Shown in pieces: positions 24,213-36,418 of a DNA stretch of 64,000 nt. The position numbers were made by a program, and so were the translations under genes. The DNA lies in NCBI GenBank assembly GCA_003260075.1, contig QLIY01000339.1, positions 53,121 through 117,120 on the forward strand, read 5' to 3'. Origin of the DNA: Phallusia mammillata (Eukaryota > Chordata > Ascidiacea > Phlebobranchia > Ascidiidae). Under the pieces are notes generated by a model. It worked only from the letters and a program-made list of their open reading frames with translations. It was not told the DNA's origin and ran no database searches. How positions within the stretch are numbered: the stretch's first letter is position 1; every line of letters starts with the position of its first letter.

Positions 24213-26130
24213 AGAGTTTCAGTTTGTTTGTTGTTTAAAGTTTGCACAGCGGCAAAGTGAAGTGTAGTTGTACGTCTTTGTATCTTTTTCTCGACACTGT
24301 ACAGTGCCGCATGTTTGTTTTTTGTTTTCCAAAACTGTTTACCTGAAGTTTACCCCCTGAAGCAGAAGCTTTTTTTAACTTCATGAAAACAACAAAATCA
24401 CGTCGATTTTCTTTATTTGACCTTTAATGACCTTCCGTTTATGACGTCATAATGCGTTTGTCGATTTCGCGTTCCTGCCACGATGTTCACTGTTACACAA
24501 AAACTGCTTTCTTTGTTCCCGTTTTAAATTGAACTAGCAACTATTCTAATTAGATCCGATACAATTCCTTTGTTGGAAACGGTTCCCATCGACTTGTTTC
24601 GGTTTATTTTCGGATCTTGACCCACAACTTGTCTTTGATGGTAAAATTCTATCCGAATCCGTCATGTGCAAAAGCCTTACTAAGCTGCCCATTGTGACGT
24701 CACTTGCAATTCTTCCCTCCCCAATCAAGTTGATCGCGACAATCTTTTATGACGTCGTGGCTGCTGTTCTAATCCCCTATGACGTCACAAGTCAAATTTG
24801 GTAAAAAAATAACTAAACCTAATGTTTTGAAATCTGGTGAAAAAATTTACACTTTTGAACGCATTTTGTGTAATTTTATTAGCCTTCCGTCCCTATATGT
24901 GTCCGACCTAAGTGAATCGGATCCGGATGGAACTGAAAGGATTCGGTTCCGCTTTTCTCCGTAGTCTTCAAGTGCCCTTTTGTGTCTTCAATTTTACATA
25001 CAAAGATCGTGAAGCCGAATATCCTTTTTTATTGTAACATGACAATCGTTTTTTTGTTGTTGTTGTTTTTTCTGCGTGTACAGAAATGTATATTGTGTTT
25101 AAATTAAGATTTTTTGCGTGTAGTTTTTATTTTTGTAGCTCACTTCAGTTTTCTCACTTTTCCGTGCGAAGATGAATAAAATAAATTTTGTAAGTTAAGC
25201 TTTTACAAGAAAGCACGAGATTGTTATTCATAGTACGCCAGACCAACTGAAGGCGCCATACCGAATCAAGTCGGTCTCCCATTTTCACATGGGATAGGCT
25301 AAAAAAAACTATTTTTCAATTTAACCTACTACCCTTTTGCTAAAATATTAAGAAGTTTGTTAAACCTATTTATTATTAGGAATCTATAATGTATTTTTAT
25401 TTTGTTCGAACCCCAACCATTTAGCACAAGGCTCTATATTTTTGTTGGAAATCTGCTAAAGCTAATTTCTTGCCGAACAGGAGTGCATGAAAGACCGAAA
25501 TTATTAGGTGAAATGCTTTTATTAGGCCAGGCGTGCTGTGAATTATACCACTGTCTATATTTTAAAGATAGAAATTACTACTAAAAGCACGACTTTAATG
25601 TTTAGCCACAGAAAGGGGCCAAACGTTATTGGTTTGTGTCTAAAAGTGTGTCAACAGTTTGGTCTATTTTTGTAGCAGACATGTTTTCATGCACATTGCT
25701 TATGAGAAATTTACCGGATGAAAGAGTCGTGCCAAACGCTTGTAGGCCGCAGACAGTTCAGCAATTAGTCATTCCCTACCGGTGTTATATTGCGTTCTTT
25801 TACATCACGATTTAAGGTGCCTAATTAGATGCACGTCACGTCAAATGATTCATGCTTTGTAACCCAAGTAATTGTTTTTTTGTTAAATTTTTTTTGCACA
25901 TGTACATACTTTTCCAATTCCGAACGTTTGGCACAATCAAAAATGTACACATTAATTAAAAAACATGTAATCCTGTAATTCTTAGTTCAGAAAACGCAAA
26001 AAAAACATCATGTACAATAAACACATTCTAAAATTGATGATGCAACAAACATACGTATGACATCACAAGTCCGTTTATAATCCAGGCACACTATTGGAAC
26101 ACATGTAAACTGTTTAGAATCAACGAATTA
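24213..26130 (+). other. Kinase 3' UTR, then intergenic sequence
   Basis: The likely kinase 3' UTR runs from 24213 to about 25200, where overlapping AATAAA signals occur at 25175-25184. It contains several tgacgtcat motifs (about 24440, 24690, 24780). From 25200 to 26130 I see only AT-rich sequence and no supported gene. Confidence 0.5.
25175..25184 (+). terminator. Polyadenylation signals for the kinase gene
   Basis: Two overlapping AATAAA hexamers (25175-25180 and 25179-25184) lie about 960 bp after the stop codon. They are the best candidates for the transcript end. Confidence 0.5.
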
Positions 26131-28603
26131 TTACATATTTTGCCGTTTTTCCACCATGCCTTCCCACATAACATCGGTCATGTCAGCTAAGACTTTTTTG
26201 AAAGCGTCGTAAGTGGTGGAACCAAACTCCACATCGTATTTTTCACACAAAACTTGCAACACGGCTACCTCCAACGCCTGCAAAATACAGCTTTTGTTAG
26301 CTTAAGCACGTTTATACCAGTAAGGGTTACGCGTTGCTTTAGGTCAGTGGTTCTTGAACTGTGGTACGTGGTACGTGAGTAGCTTTCTGTTATACTTAAT
26401 TCAAGCCACATCAAGATTTGCTGCTCAACTGACCAAACCGATCAGCCCTTTTTTGCAGAGGCATTGTCTAGGACGTTTTTAGGAATTGCTAACATGCTGG
26501 TTTCATAAACAAGATTTAGGTGGTACACAGCGATAGACAAAGTCGCCAGGTGGTACGCAATCAGTATAAGTTTCAGAACCACTACTTTAGGTAGACCGAG
26601 CTGGGATCAGAACCACCAACCTCACGATTGCAAGGCGTTTGCACTACCAATTAAGTCATCTCGGAGCCCGAACTGGGATCATAACCACAAACATTATGAT
26701 TGTCAGGCGATTGCACTAATCACTTGGTTATCTTAGGGCTAAGCTGGGCTTAGAACCATCAACCTTACGATTACAAGGCGGTTGCACTAACCACTTGGTT
26801 ATCTTAGGGCCAAGCTGGGCTTAGAACCACCAACCTTACGATTGCAAGGCGGTGGCACTAACCACTTGGTTATCTTAGGGCCAAGCTGGGCTTAGAACCA
26901 CCAACCTTACGATTACCGGGCGGTTGCACTAACCACTGGGTCATCTCAGAGGCTGAATTAGGATTAGAACCACCAACCTTACAATTGCAAGGCGGTTGCT
27001 TTAACAATTAATTCTGTTTAGAGGCCGAGATTGGATTAGGAATGGTTGTTCTATCCACTGCGTTAACTTCGAGGCCGAGCTGGGATTGGAACCACCAACC
27101 TTACGATTGCAATACAGTTGCACTAGCCACTGTGCCACCAGTGTAACTTACCCTCAAGTGTTCGAGTTCGAGGTCAAGTCTTGCATGAGCTCTTCCCATC
27201 CTCATTCCGGTTTTGTAGAAAGCTTCTGGTTCTTCGATCAGCATTATCAATTTCCTCATGGCTGCAAATTGCCTAAAACCAAAATGTTGCGATAATCGTG
27301 TTCATTGTGTGTTGTGTGACAACGCGTTATGACGTCACAGAGCAAATATGACGTCATACAGAACTTATTGCGACGTCATAGCGACAATGCACTTTTACAA
27401 TAAAAACTTTCTTTTTTTTGAATTTTTTCGGTTTTGAAAAATTGACAGCTATTTCTCTGCTTTAACAATCGCTGAAAGGGTGTTTGTGACGTCATATAGG
27501 CGCATTATGACGTACCTCGGAATGCGAACTTTCATCTTCTCGTTTTCCTGTAACATTGGGATAGTGATGGGGCAATCCGCTTCTTGGGGAATTCCGTAAG
27601 AACGAAACACTTTTCGGGAATCCAGGTTTTCGTTCAACATTCTGCGATAAAATATTTCAGGATTATTCCATACAACTTCACTGTAGCAATTTTGGTATTT
27701 TTGACTGTTTTCAAATTTTTTTGTAGATGCTGAAAAATCTTGTTTTAAACAACAAAATTATCGGACAAATTGAATTTAAAACATAAGTTTTTTGGCAACA
27801 ACGCGCTATTAAACTGATGTAGGTGTGCATGAATATTTATATTCTGTTAATCAATACATGTGTAGTTTTGGTACTGGGTGTAGAACATATAAGTTTGTGT
27901 TGAGTTGAGTTTACTTCGCTTGGTGAACGCACACATAGAGACGCAATTGCACTGAAAACAATCACCGAGCCGGAAATAGCTGCGCAACGTTAAAAAGTTA
28001 AGGGGCGCAAATTAGTGAAGGGCACAGTTAGTGGTTAATGACTCAACGCGCTGCAGCTACACCGTATTATGAAATTTTTAAACATTTATTTTTATTAAAA
28101 CATATTCATTTTACTATTGCAGCGTTAAAGAGGTTTTCAAATACGGAGCAAAACGTCTTTTTTGCAAACTCTACTTTTTAGTTTTCAGCTGCAATGCGTT
28201 TCCTTTCGCCAATTGTGCCCTTACCTTTGTCGCGCTTTATAACGTCTCAACGTTGCGCAGCTATTTCCGGCTTGGTGAATATTTTAGTGCTATTATGCTG
28301 CTACGATTTGTTTTAACGCTGAGCAACAATATACATTTGTGCTTCACAACGCCAGTACATCAAATTTTTAGCTACTTTAAAACCTTACAATTATTTGTTA
28401 ATTTTTAGGTAATGTGTAGTTGTCAACTGAAACACTTGAACAACTTGCGTGAGTTTTGAACCATTGACCTTTGGGTTGTAATTTGTGTGTTACCTTTCAA
28501 ATATCACCAAACCGAATTCGGTCTTGTAGTCGTCATTGCAGGTTCCGAATGTTTGGGCCGAAACCTGAAGAACGGCATCGGTTTCAGATTTTGACATACG
28601 CAT
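26131..28603 (-). CDS. Globin-like protein with Arg at the distal E7 position, 4 exons
   Basis: Exons, minus strand: 28603-28494, 27641-27516, 27272-27152, 26277-26131. Phases agree, giving 167 residues. The first and third introns fall at the positions conserved in animal globins (B12.2 in phase 2 and G7.0 in phase 0). The second intron, in the E helix, has a match in the globin gene at 37.5 kb. The proximal F8 His is residue 108 in MGRAHARL. Counting back 32 residues, as in neuroglobin, gives Arg 76 at E7 where His is usual. The CD1 Phe position appears to be Tyr 52 (FRSY). Globins bind heme and O2 or related ligands, but these changes make ordinary O2 binding uncertain. The last intron carries an hAT element and a tRNA-derived array. 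No signal peptide is visible. Confidence 0.85.
26345..26584. mobile_element. hAT-type non-autonomous element (240 bp)
   Basis: Inverted ends cagtggttct and agaaccacta are flanked by an exact 8-bp target duplication, ctttaggt, at 26337-26344 and 26585-26592. The body repeats ggtacgtggtacg. It has no coding capacity. It is inserted in the last intron of the minus-strand globin gene. Confidence 0.85.
26593..27140 (-). repeat. tRNA-derived tandem array B, 71-bp period
   Basis: About eight units of the family seen at 4.9 kb. Three consecutive units start at about 26741, 26812 and 26883, exactly 71 bp apart. On the minus strand each has an A-box-like start, a ttgcaatcg centre and a B-box-like ggttctaa. 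The array lies in the last globin intron and begins at the hAT target duplication. Confidence 0.8.
27949..28290. mobile_element. MITE-like inverted-repeat element, copy 2
   Basis: The left end (gcactgaaaacaatcacc, gagccggaaatagctgcg, caacgtt) is mirrored at the right end (aacgttgcgcagctattt, ccggcttggtgaat, 'tagtgc'). The inverted repeats are about 60 bp, and the centre is non-coding. I could not settle a target duplication. Located in the first intron of the minus-strand globin gene. Confidence 0.7.
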
Positions 28604-29142
28604 AATGCTACGTTTTTAACTGGTTTCTAAAAGACAAAACATTGGCCTATAAACCATGTGCAATTAAAACAGCGACTGATGCGATATATGTAAAAATCGT
28701 AAACGGTAAATGCATATTGCATCATCAACCATGTTATTATGCTCTACGTCTCCCATCGAAAACTTCATAAAATTAACATATATGCTGGTATATGTTGCCT
28801 TGATACCTAATTCGTTTACCCAGCAATCGACTTTCTGTTTTTTTGAACGGTTTGTATCAAGAGATTATATGAGAAAAAACCTAACGTGTTTTAAACCTTT
28901 ATAGTTTGGCATTTTTTTTTCTGTATTACAATGCTTAGAGAGTTCATTCCCTAAAAAGCACAACACAAAACAACCGACATTCAAAACAAACACTTGACAA
29001 AATTGCGGTATGTTAAGTGTATACGACACCACGATTTGTCGGGAGGTGCAAACCAGGATATGTGCAATAACAGTTAGGAAATCCGCAAAAATACTTCGCG
29101 TATAACATCAACAAATTTCGAGTATTTTATTCACACACACAC

Positions 29143-29472
29143 ACAACTTTGCAAGCATAAAACAGGTTTCTTAACGAGCTTCGGGCAGTCAACTATAGCG
29201 CTTGTTACATGTATGAACTTGCACTCTTAAGGTGGGTTTACTAATGAGCTTCGTGCAGTCAACTATAGCGCATAATACATGCACGACTTTGCACGTTTCA
29301 AATGGGTTTCCTAATAACTTCGTGCAGTCAACCATAGTGCTTAATTGTTACATGCACGACTTTGCACGCTTAAAGTAGGTTTCCTAATAACTTCGTGCAG
29401 TCAACGGTAGCGCATGTTACTGCAAGACTACGCTCCCTTGAAGCGGGTTTTCTAACAAACAACAAACTCTAA
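29143..29472 (+). repeat. 70-bp satellite, block 5
   Basis: About four to five units with tatagcgcttgttacatg, cttcgtgcagtcaac and gcacgactttgcac. Confidence 0.8.
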
Positions 29473-32400
29473 ACAGGTTTTGCAACAAGCTTGTATATAG
29501 CTCAATTTGAGTCTAATTTATACGAGCAACACGTGCTGCTGTTAAAATGTCTACCATATGTGTTAAACGCTTCCAGTCTTACTTAAACAGTAAGCAAAGC
29601 ACCACACGCAAATACATCAACAAAGAAATACTACAAAGATACTTGAGCTGTTACAACGTTCAATGTTTGCAGTTGTTATAAACTAGTGTGTAAATAATTC
29701 AAAGTCTTTCTCCTCACTATGTTGAACTTTGCATTTAAATTTTCTACCGCTTTATGCAAAACAGTTTCTCGAAATATATTTATTTTAAACAGGAGAATTA
29801 GCCCTGTGTCTAAATTATTCCGAAATTGTCGACATAGCAGAAATATTTTCAATATAGTTTCTATATAACTTACAGCAGTGATTCCTTTTAGCCACAAATA
29901 TGTATTTATGTTGAGAAATTACTTTGCATGGAAATAACAACCACTTTAAAATTTCTATACTTAGCTTAACAGATCATTATTCCAGGTCATTATTGGTTTG
30001 ACATAACAATTAAATTAGCACTCAACAATTAAAAGGTTACCTATACCGTTGGCCAGCAAACACTACCGCCATCTTAACAAATGAGCACACCAATCAACTA
30101 AGTTTTGAGTATTACATTTTACGATTTATCTAACCATGGCCACGGTTTTATAAGACATAGGTCCAAATACTTTTTAAACCAATTTCTTTTCTTTATATTT
30201 CAACGGTAAACTTAGCCTCGACAAATTCTGCTTACTTATATTTACCCCCAAGCGCTACTTATTCCCGCCCAATGTACTTTGTCATAAACGTTCACTTAAC
30301 GACAGGTAGACCTAATTCATGTCCGAACACTGTCCGGTAACGCTTTTTGTAAACCTTCTTTCTCATAAGCGTGGCTGCAAACTCTTAGTGCAAAATTAAC
30401 CCCATTTTTTTCATTTACCAAAATTTAATTAACAAAAGTTACTAAAATATAATGTCCAAACAAATGGATTTTATTGCTCCCTTAAACAAAAGTTTAACTT
30501 TACAATCTGTCAGCCTAAAGCTCTCTCAATCGATCAACAGTGCGATGAAATGTGAATTAGAATGGAGAAGTTTTTAAGCAATCAGACCATTTCCGTTTAA
30601 CATGGTATGCAGTGACTGTTGAACGCAGATTTGCACCAGCTATTCGCGTCACGTTTTTGTGACGTCACAGACGGTTGTGAAGTTAAAAATATGACACGTG
30701 CCGGAAGTGACGCACTTCGTGGGTTACGTTGAAGTGGGAGGAGTTTTTGTGACGTAACAATAAAAACACGGTTTTAGAAGAAGTGACATGTATAGATGGG
30801 ACAATTTGAGCTAAAAATGTCACTAAATGGTTTTTGTAACATCGCTATGTAAAACGTTAATGAAATTTTATGTTTGTTTTCTTTCCTTGTATTGTATTGT
30901 TTCAAAGTTTTTTTTTTTAATACGTTTGGTTGCTACTACATTACCATGCAACTTTGCTCCATTAATCACTCTACTAGGGTTTTTTATCGTCCCTTTTTTA
31001 ATCGTGCTACTAAAGACTGTAATGGGTCAATGACTTGGCGGCCAATGACCTTTTATTGACCTTTCACGCAGTTACCTTTGTTCTGCAATTTCCTTCATTT
31101 TTTGAAATCGTGACAAATATTAATTGATTGATTGTTTGTTTCCACAACATTTGAAAGATCGATTTTGGAACGCCGTGTAAAATAATATGCGCAGTGGGTT
31201 AGGTTTTGACAAGGACTGTCAATCACGGGGCTGTAATTCTTCGTCGCCATTTCATTATTTGGCTAATTAATTGCGGGTTAATATATCGCATAATGAATTG
31301 ATGGCATGGTAATTTGAGCGGGGATTAATTCATTACACTGTGAATACATCGCAATGTACGGAAAGACTAAACTAAACTCAGAGTTTAAGCGAGCCTAAAC
31401 CCGAAACGACAAAAAACGAAACAGATTGGCTTCATTTTACAAGATTATGGGATCAAATTCCAACTCGGACGCTTGTGTTTCCGAGCAAAAAACTTGAGCG
31501 TCATTGCTTCAACTCAGTGGTTCCCGATGGGTTGAAATAAATTAAAGTCATCATTCACCTCAAGACGTAAAAAAATGTTTCATCGGACTTGCAATAAAAC
31601 AGGCATCTCGAATGCGGACTCATTGTGAGCATAACGCATTCAGGCGTTGCCCGCCCACCGATGATAAAAATGAAACAACAAACAAATGAACATAACTGGG
31701 ATCAGCCCTGAAGCGTTTATGTCGACCACTGTAGCTTAATTGGTAGAGCGCGAGTCCCGGAAAAACGTTTCACGAAATACAGGAAACGCATAACAATTAT
31801 TTAATTAACCGTTTTTGTTTTGTACATAGATACTGTGTTCGTTCGTCATATATTACGTACATAATAGAGCAGTTGGTATTTGGATTAAGAAATACATTTC
31901 AAGCCTCTTCTTTATGCAGTTAGAACACATTTCAAGCGTTTTTGTCATCCTGAATAGAAAGGAGAGTCTAAAAACGTTTTATTATTAATAATAAAGTTTA
32001 TAGTACATTTATTACAACTTTTTAAAATGGTAACTTTGTAATCAGGAATATTAACAGAATAAGATAGTAGAGGCCAATAAAGTATTTTAAACATTTAACA
32101 AAGTTACCGTATACAAGCTTTTATTCTCATATTCTATAACAAGTGTGTTTTTCGCACACACGACGGAAAAACATGCTGTAAAGCTAGAAGGTAGACGACG
32201 GTTAAAAATAGCATCAAGCAACCTTTTACAGGTCTGTATATTTTGCTTTAAATGGTGTAAGTTTAAAACTTTTACCAGTTAGATTCATACCTTTTCTAAG
32301 GTGAATTGTTTAGTGTCAATTTCGTGATTAGAAAAGGAATTAAACATAAATTAAACCATTCGGTCAAGTTCCTGGACTTAAAATAGATTTTGGTCATGTT

Positions 32401-32550
32401 TAAGTAATAGGTACAGCGCACCCACTAACGGATAAAATGTATGCAGATTATCAATCACAAGTTTGCCTCAATACTATGCTACCTTTTTTATGTTTTGTTT
32501 TGTTTTTTGTCACGGGGTTCGAACCCAGGACACTCCCGGGGACGAATCCC

Positions 32551-32560
32551 GGGGGGGGGG
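32551..32560. other. 10-base poly-G run, probable gap
   Basis: Exactly ten G between gaatccc and ttagtat, the same length as four other runs in the window. Confidence 0.55.
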
Positions 32561-32692
32561 TTAGTATATGTTTCTTCGGTTTAGAATAGGCAATGCCATC
32601 CACCGGATTAACTCCAAAATATAGGTCGAATACGAAATGGTGTTTGAATTGTAAAAGCATATTTAACGAAATTATTGCGAAAGTAATTACTG

Positions 32693-33715
32693 CTGCATGA
32701 AGCTCGTTAGGAAACCCGCTTTTAGCGTGCAAAGTTGTGTATGTAACAAGCGCTATGGTTTACTACACAAAGCTCGTTAGGAAACCCGCTTTAGGTGTGC
32801 AAAGTCGTGCATGTAACAAGCGTTATGGTTGACTACACGAAGCTCGTTAGAGCAGTGGTTCCCAACCTATGGGTCGCGACACAAAGTTGGGTCGCCTAAA
32901 AATTCTGTTGGGTCGTCTGTTTCTGTGACAATAAGAGATTACTCATGACTCTTAGCGTTTTTTCCCCAAGGCATTTCGTGGCTCTTTCCCCAAAGCTTTA
33001 AATCAGGGTTCTTCAATGGGGACGAGTTTAACATTACTGATTGTATGAATACACAAGCGTACAAGCACTGTGGAACTCAGTTAACTTAAAGGATTCTCCT
33101 CTACCGAATAATGCACTATTGTTTCAACAAAAGGTGGGTATTGTTTGTTAATAATCGTATTATTATTTTTTATGATGCAACAAACTGTTTTAAATTGTTG
33201 CCCGAAGATAGTTTTAAGACAACTTGACATGGTAATGATTAATCTGACTTTGCTTTATACCGGCTCTAAAGTTCTCGCCTAATTGAAATTTGGTGTCGAA
33301 AAAACGAATAGTGTTTGTTTGATTTTTAATTTTTCAAACTGGCGTAATAATTTTCGAAAAGCATAACTGATTTATGGGCAAAAATACAACCACAATAATA
33401 AAAATGCGTGTCCGCGGGTCGCGAGAAACCCAAAAACAAAATTTTGGGAAGTATTTGGGTCGCGTCAAAAAAAAGTTGGGAACCACTGCGTTAGGGTACT
33501 CGCTTTAAGCTTGCAAAGTCGTACATGTAACAAGCGCTATGATTGACTGCACGATGCTCGTTAGCAAACCCGCTTTAAGCTTGCAAAGTCGTGCATGTAA
33601 CAAGCGCTATGGTTGACTGCAAACAGCTAGTTAGAAAACCCGTGTTGACATGCAAACAAAGTCGTGCATGAGAGGTTGTTACGAAACCAGTTTCAAGCGT
33701 GTAAAGTCACGTCGG
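32693..33715 (-). repeat. 70-bp satellite, block 6, split by an hAT element
   Basis: Inverted satellite units at 32693-32850 resume at 33490-33715. The interruption is exactly the hAT element at 32853-33488, so the array is older than the insertion. Confidence 0.85.
32853..33488. mobile_element. hAT-type non-autonomous element (636 bp) in satellite
   Basis: Ends cagtggttcccaacc and gttgggaaccactg are flanked by an 8-bp duplication with one mismatch, cgttagag (32845-32852) and cgttaggg (33489-33496). Body has gggtcgcgac near both ends. No ORF of note. Confidence 0.88.
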
Positions 33716-34370
33716 TATTAAGATACAGTTTTAACAATAGGACAGTATCTTGGAACAGATTAAGCTGTCATTACCAGCAGACCAATTTCCCTGTAACCGG
33801 CGTTTGATTTATGAAAGGATACAAACACAGAAACAAAAATTAGTCACGGAATTAAAACGATGTCCGTTTTTTTTACGTAAGAAACGTTTCACGATTTGAC
33901 GTTTTGTATCAAAACATTACATGTGTATAAACTGTACACAGTCGTATCGATTTAGCAACAGTTTAAAAATGTAGAAATACTAGAAATTAGGTTCTATTCT
34001 TTTCGTATATCAGTTTAATTTCTTTCAGCTTTCTTTGTAGTTTTGTAATCTTCTAATGTATTTAATGCTTATGTTTAAACGACATTAGAACAGTGGTAGA
34101 AAATACCAGATTTGTAAGTGAAATAAATCTAGGTTGTAACAAACGCTATGGTTGACTGTACGAAGCTCGTTAAGAAACCTGCTTTAAGTGTGCAAAATCG
34201 TATGTGTAACACGCGCTATGGTTGACTGCACGAAACTCGTTAGGAAACTCGCTTTAAGCTTGCAAAGTCGTGCATGTAATAAGCGCCATGGTTGATTGCA
34301 CAAAATTCGTTAGGAAATCTGCTTTAAGCTTGCAAAGTCGTGCATGCAAAAAGCGCTATGGTTGATTGCA

Positions 34371-35455
34371 TAGGCGTCGATTTTTTAATTATTTGCAAAA
34401 TTTTAGGGGAGACCTTTCCATGTTTTGGAAACATCCATCAGCCGTTAAAACCCACAATCTTAGGAACACAAAGCAGTTGCGTTAACTGCTCCGTTGCCCT
34501 GGCGACCGCACGATCTAAGTTATGACCCTTATTCGGTTAAACCAGGGGCCACTAAACGTTTTACACTGCGGGCCGGATAACTTTAATAACGATTCGCGCG
34601 AGCCGCATAGTTAACATGTTCTAGCGCCGTCTTTCCATACTTAGCCCGCGATGCGATTTTCATAGGTGGGCCAAAATATGGTCTTTCTACAATCCCATTT
34701 AAAATCTGGTGATCCGACTGTTAAATTGTATAGTTAGCATCAACTGACGAGCAATGCTCGTATATTACGTCACAAGTAACAAAAGAATGCAATTGTTCGC
34801 GCACAATTAACACTTGTAGTCTCGTCTGTGACGTAACAAATTGGTTGTGGTCTATTTTGGGCGTTGTAATCCTATGAATCCAAAAAAATGTGGGCCGTAG
34901 TTTGGTGACCCCTGGGTTAAACAAACGAAACAAAGTTTGCAGATATAGCAAACTTCCGCACAGACAGATAGTGAAGTTGCCACAGGAATTAAGTAAACAT
35001 TGTTCAAGATGTTCATTTACATTGTATGTGACGATTTTTAAACAACTCAACATTAAACTGGCAACGTCTTATTCGAGGGTTGCTTGCGTTTTGGCTGCAA
35101 AAATGCCTATAATATTTGTTTGACTAGTCATTCCTGCAGTTAACATAAAGCAAATATAAGATACTTGAACAACCAGCCAGTACTGGGAATAAAACAATCA
35201 CATAACAATGCCGATTGTTACTGCAACCATTGTTACGTTGCGTAACAAACCACGAGACACTTGCGTTTGTCATTGATTGTGACCTTCAATCTTACAAACA
35301 GCCGGTTTCAACTACTTTACGGTATAGACGTGTATGTGGTCTTTCTGGCAATACTTTATTTTAAACAAAAACAGGGGAGACAATACATATGTTGTCACCC
35401 CTGTTTTTTCAGGAGGGGAGACATGTCACCCCGGTCACCCCTAAATCGACGCCTA
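34371..35455. mobile_element. 1085-bp inverted-repeat transposon with a 12-bp target duplication
   Basis: Ends taggcgtcgattt and aaatcgacgccta are perfect inverted repeats. The flanks are the identical 12-mer tggttgattgca at 34359-34370 and 35456-35467 (10 bp if the terminal A/T belongs to the element). A 9-12 bp duplication points to Mutator- or P-like elements and rules out hAT. No transposase ORF is visible, so it is non-autonomous. An hAT element is nested at 34543-34914. Confidence 0.8.
34543..34914. mobile_element. hAT-type element (372 bp), nested
   Basis: Ends caggggccactaaac and gtttggtgacccctg with an exact 8-bp duplication ggttaaac at 34535-34542 and 34915-34922. It lies inside the 1.1-kb element, so it inserted later. 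Confidence 0.88.
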
Positions 35456-36109
35456 TGGTTGATTGCACGAAGTTCGTTAGGAAACTCGCTTTAAGCTCGC
35501 AAAGTTATGCATGTAACAAGCGCTATTGTTGACTACACGAAGCACGTAAGGAAATCTGCTTAAAGCGTTCAAAATTGTGCATGGTAAAAGCTATATGGTT
35601 GACTTCAGAAACCCGCTTTACGCGCACACAGCCGTGATTGAAGCAACATTTTTGCAAATGCGTCATTCCGCCGCAGTCAGGCATGACGCCAAGCTTGCTG
35701 TTGGCGACAGATGATAAGGTTTATGCAATGTGCCAAAGACAGAAAAAAATCGGTTTTGAAACGTGTTGCTGAGACATGTCACGAATTGCAGTCATGATTT
35801 TAATCGTTAAGCCCGCTGCAGTAAACGTATAGACTAGAACACGTTTGTTTAGGTGATGACAAGCTTAGATACAGATATTGCAGAAAGGTTAGTAATTGTT
35901 TGTTCGTGTTGTTTATTCTTGGTTTTAGTTTAGCTCCATTTTTGACAGGGGTGTTACAAATTAACATTAAAAAAGATTGGGAAAACCAAGGACGCGCAAA
36001 GAAAAATCAATGTGTAACAAAAATTTGGCGTTGACTTTACTAAGTTTTTGTCCTTTTTGGTATTGGACTTTAAAAAAACGTCAAAATTTTTAAGTTTGGC
36101 GGTTTAGAG

Positions 36110-36410
36110 CAGGGGTGGGCAACCTGCTGCCCTTCATTAAAGCTTGTGCGGCCCGCAGAGACGCTTGGATTTCAAAAGTACTGGCAAACGAGTGCAATTA
36201 TTACATATTTTTAAACTGATTAATGAGCCTGATGCTAGTTTTCTGCGATCTGGCAAAATGTGACTAGAATCAAATACGAATTATACTTGTAGTTAAGCAT
36301 ATTTGGTAAGAAACAAAGCAAAATCACTTTGTGTGATGCACATGTGCGGCCCTCGATCCAATTTTGACATTTATAATTGGCCCTACAGTAACAAAGGTTG
36401 CCCACCCATG
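36110..36410. mobile_element. hAT-type element (301 bp)
   Basis: Ends caggggtgggcaacc and ggttgcccacccatg with an exact 8-bp duplication gtttagag at 36102-36109 and 36411-36418. GC-rich termini resemble Charlie-type vertebrate hAT elements. Confidence 0.88.
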
Positions 36411-36418
36411 GTTTAGAG

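Larger units (their letters stand above)
28604..32692. other. Region between the two globin genes, first part
   Basis: No coding exon is supported. It contains satellite block 5 (29143-29472), a CRE-rich stretch at about 30650-30760 (gtgacgtcac and relatives), a partial SINE tRNA-like head at about 31725-31770 (gtagcttaattggtagagcg) and a 10-G run at 32551-32560. The rest is AT-rich with short chance ORFs. Confidence 0.45.
34137..35640 (-). repeat. 70-bp satellite, block 7, split by a 1.1-kb transposon
   Basis: Inverted units at 34137-34370 continue at 35456-35640. The break is the element at 34371-35455. The unit resumes 12 bp back, which gives the target duplication. Confidence 0.85.

Noticed and set aside
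26593-27140. A cluster of minus-strand tRNA-Cys genes (ttgcaat loop)
   Set aside because: Anticodon stems do not pair and units vary freely at positions fixed in real tRNAs.
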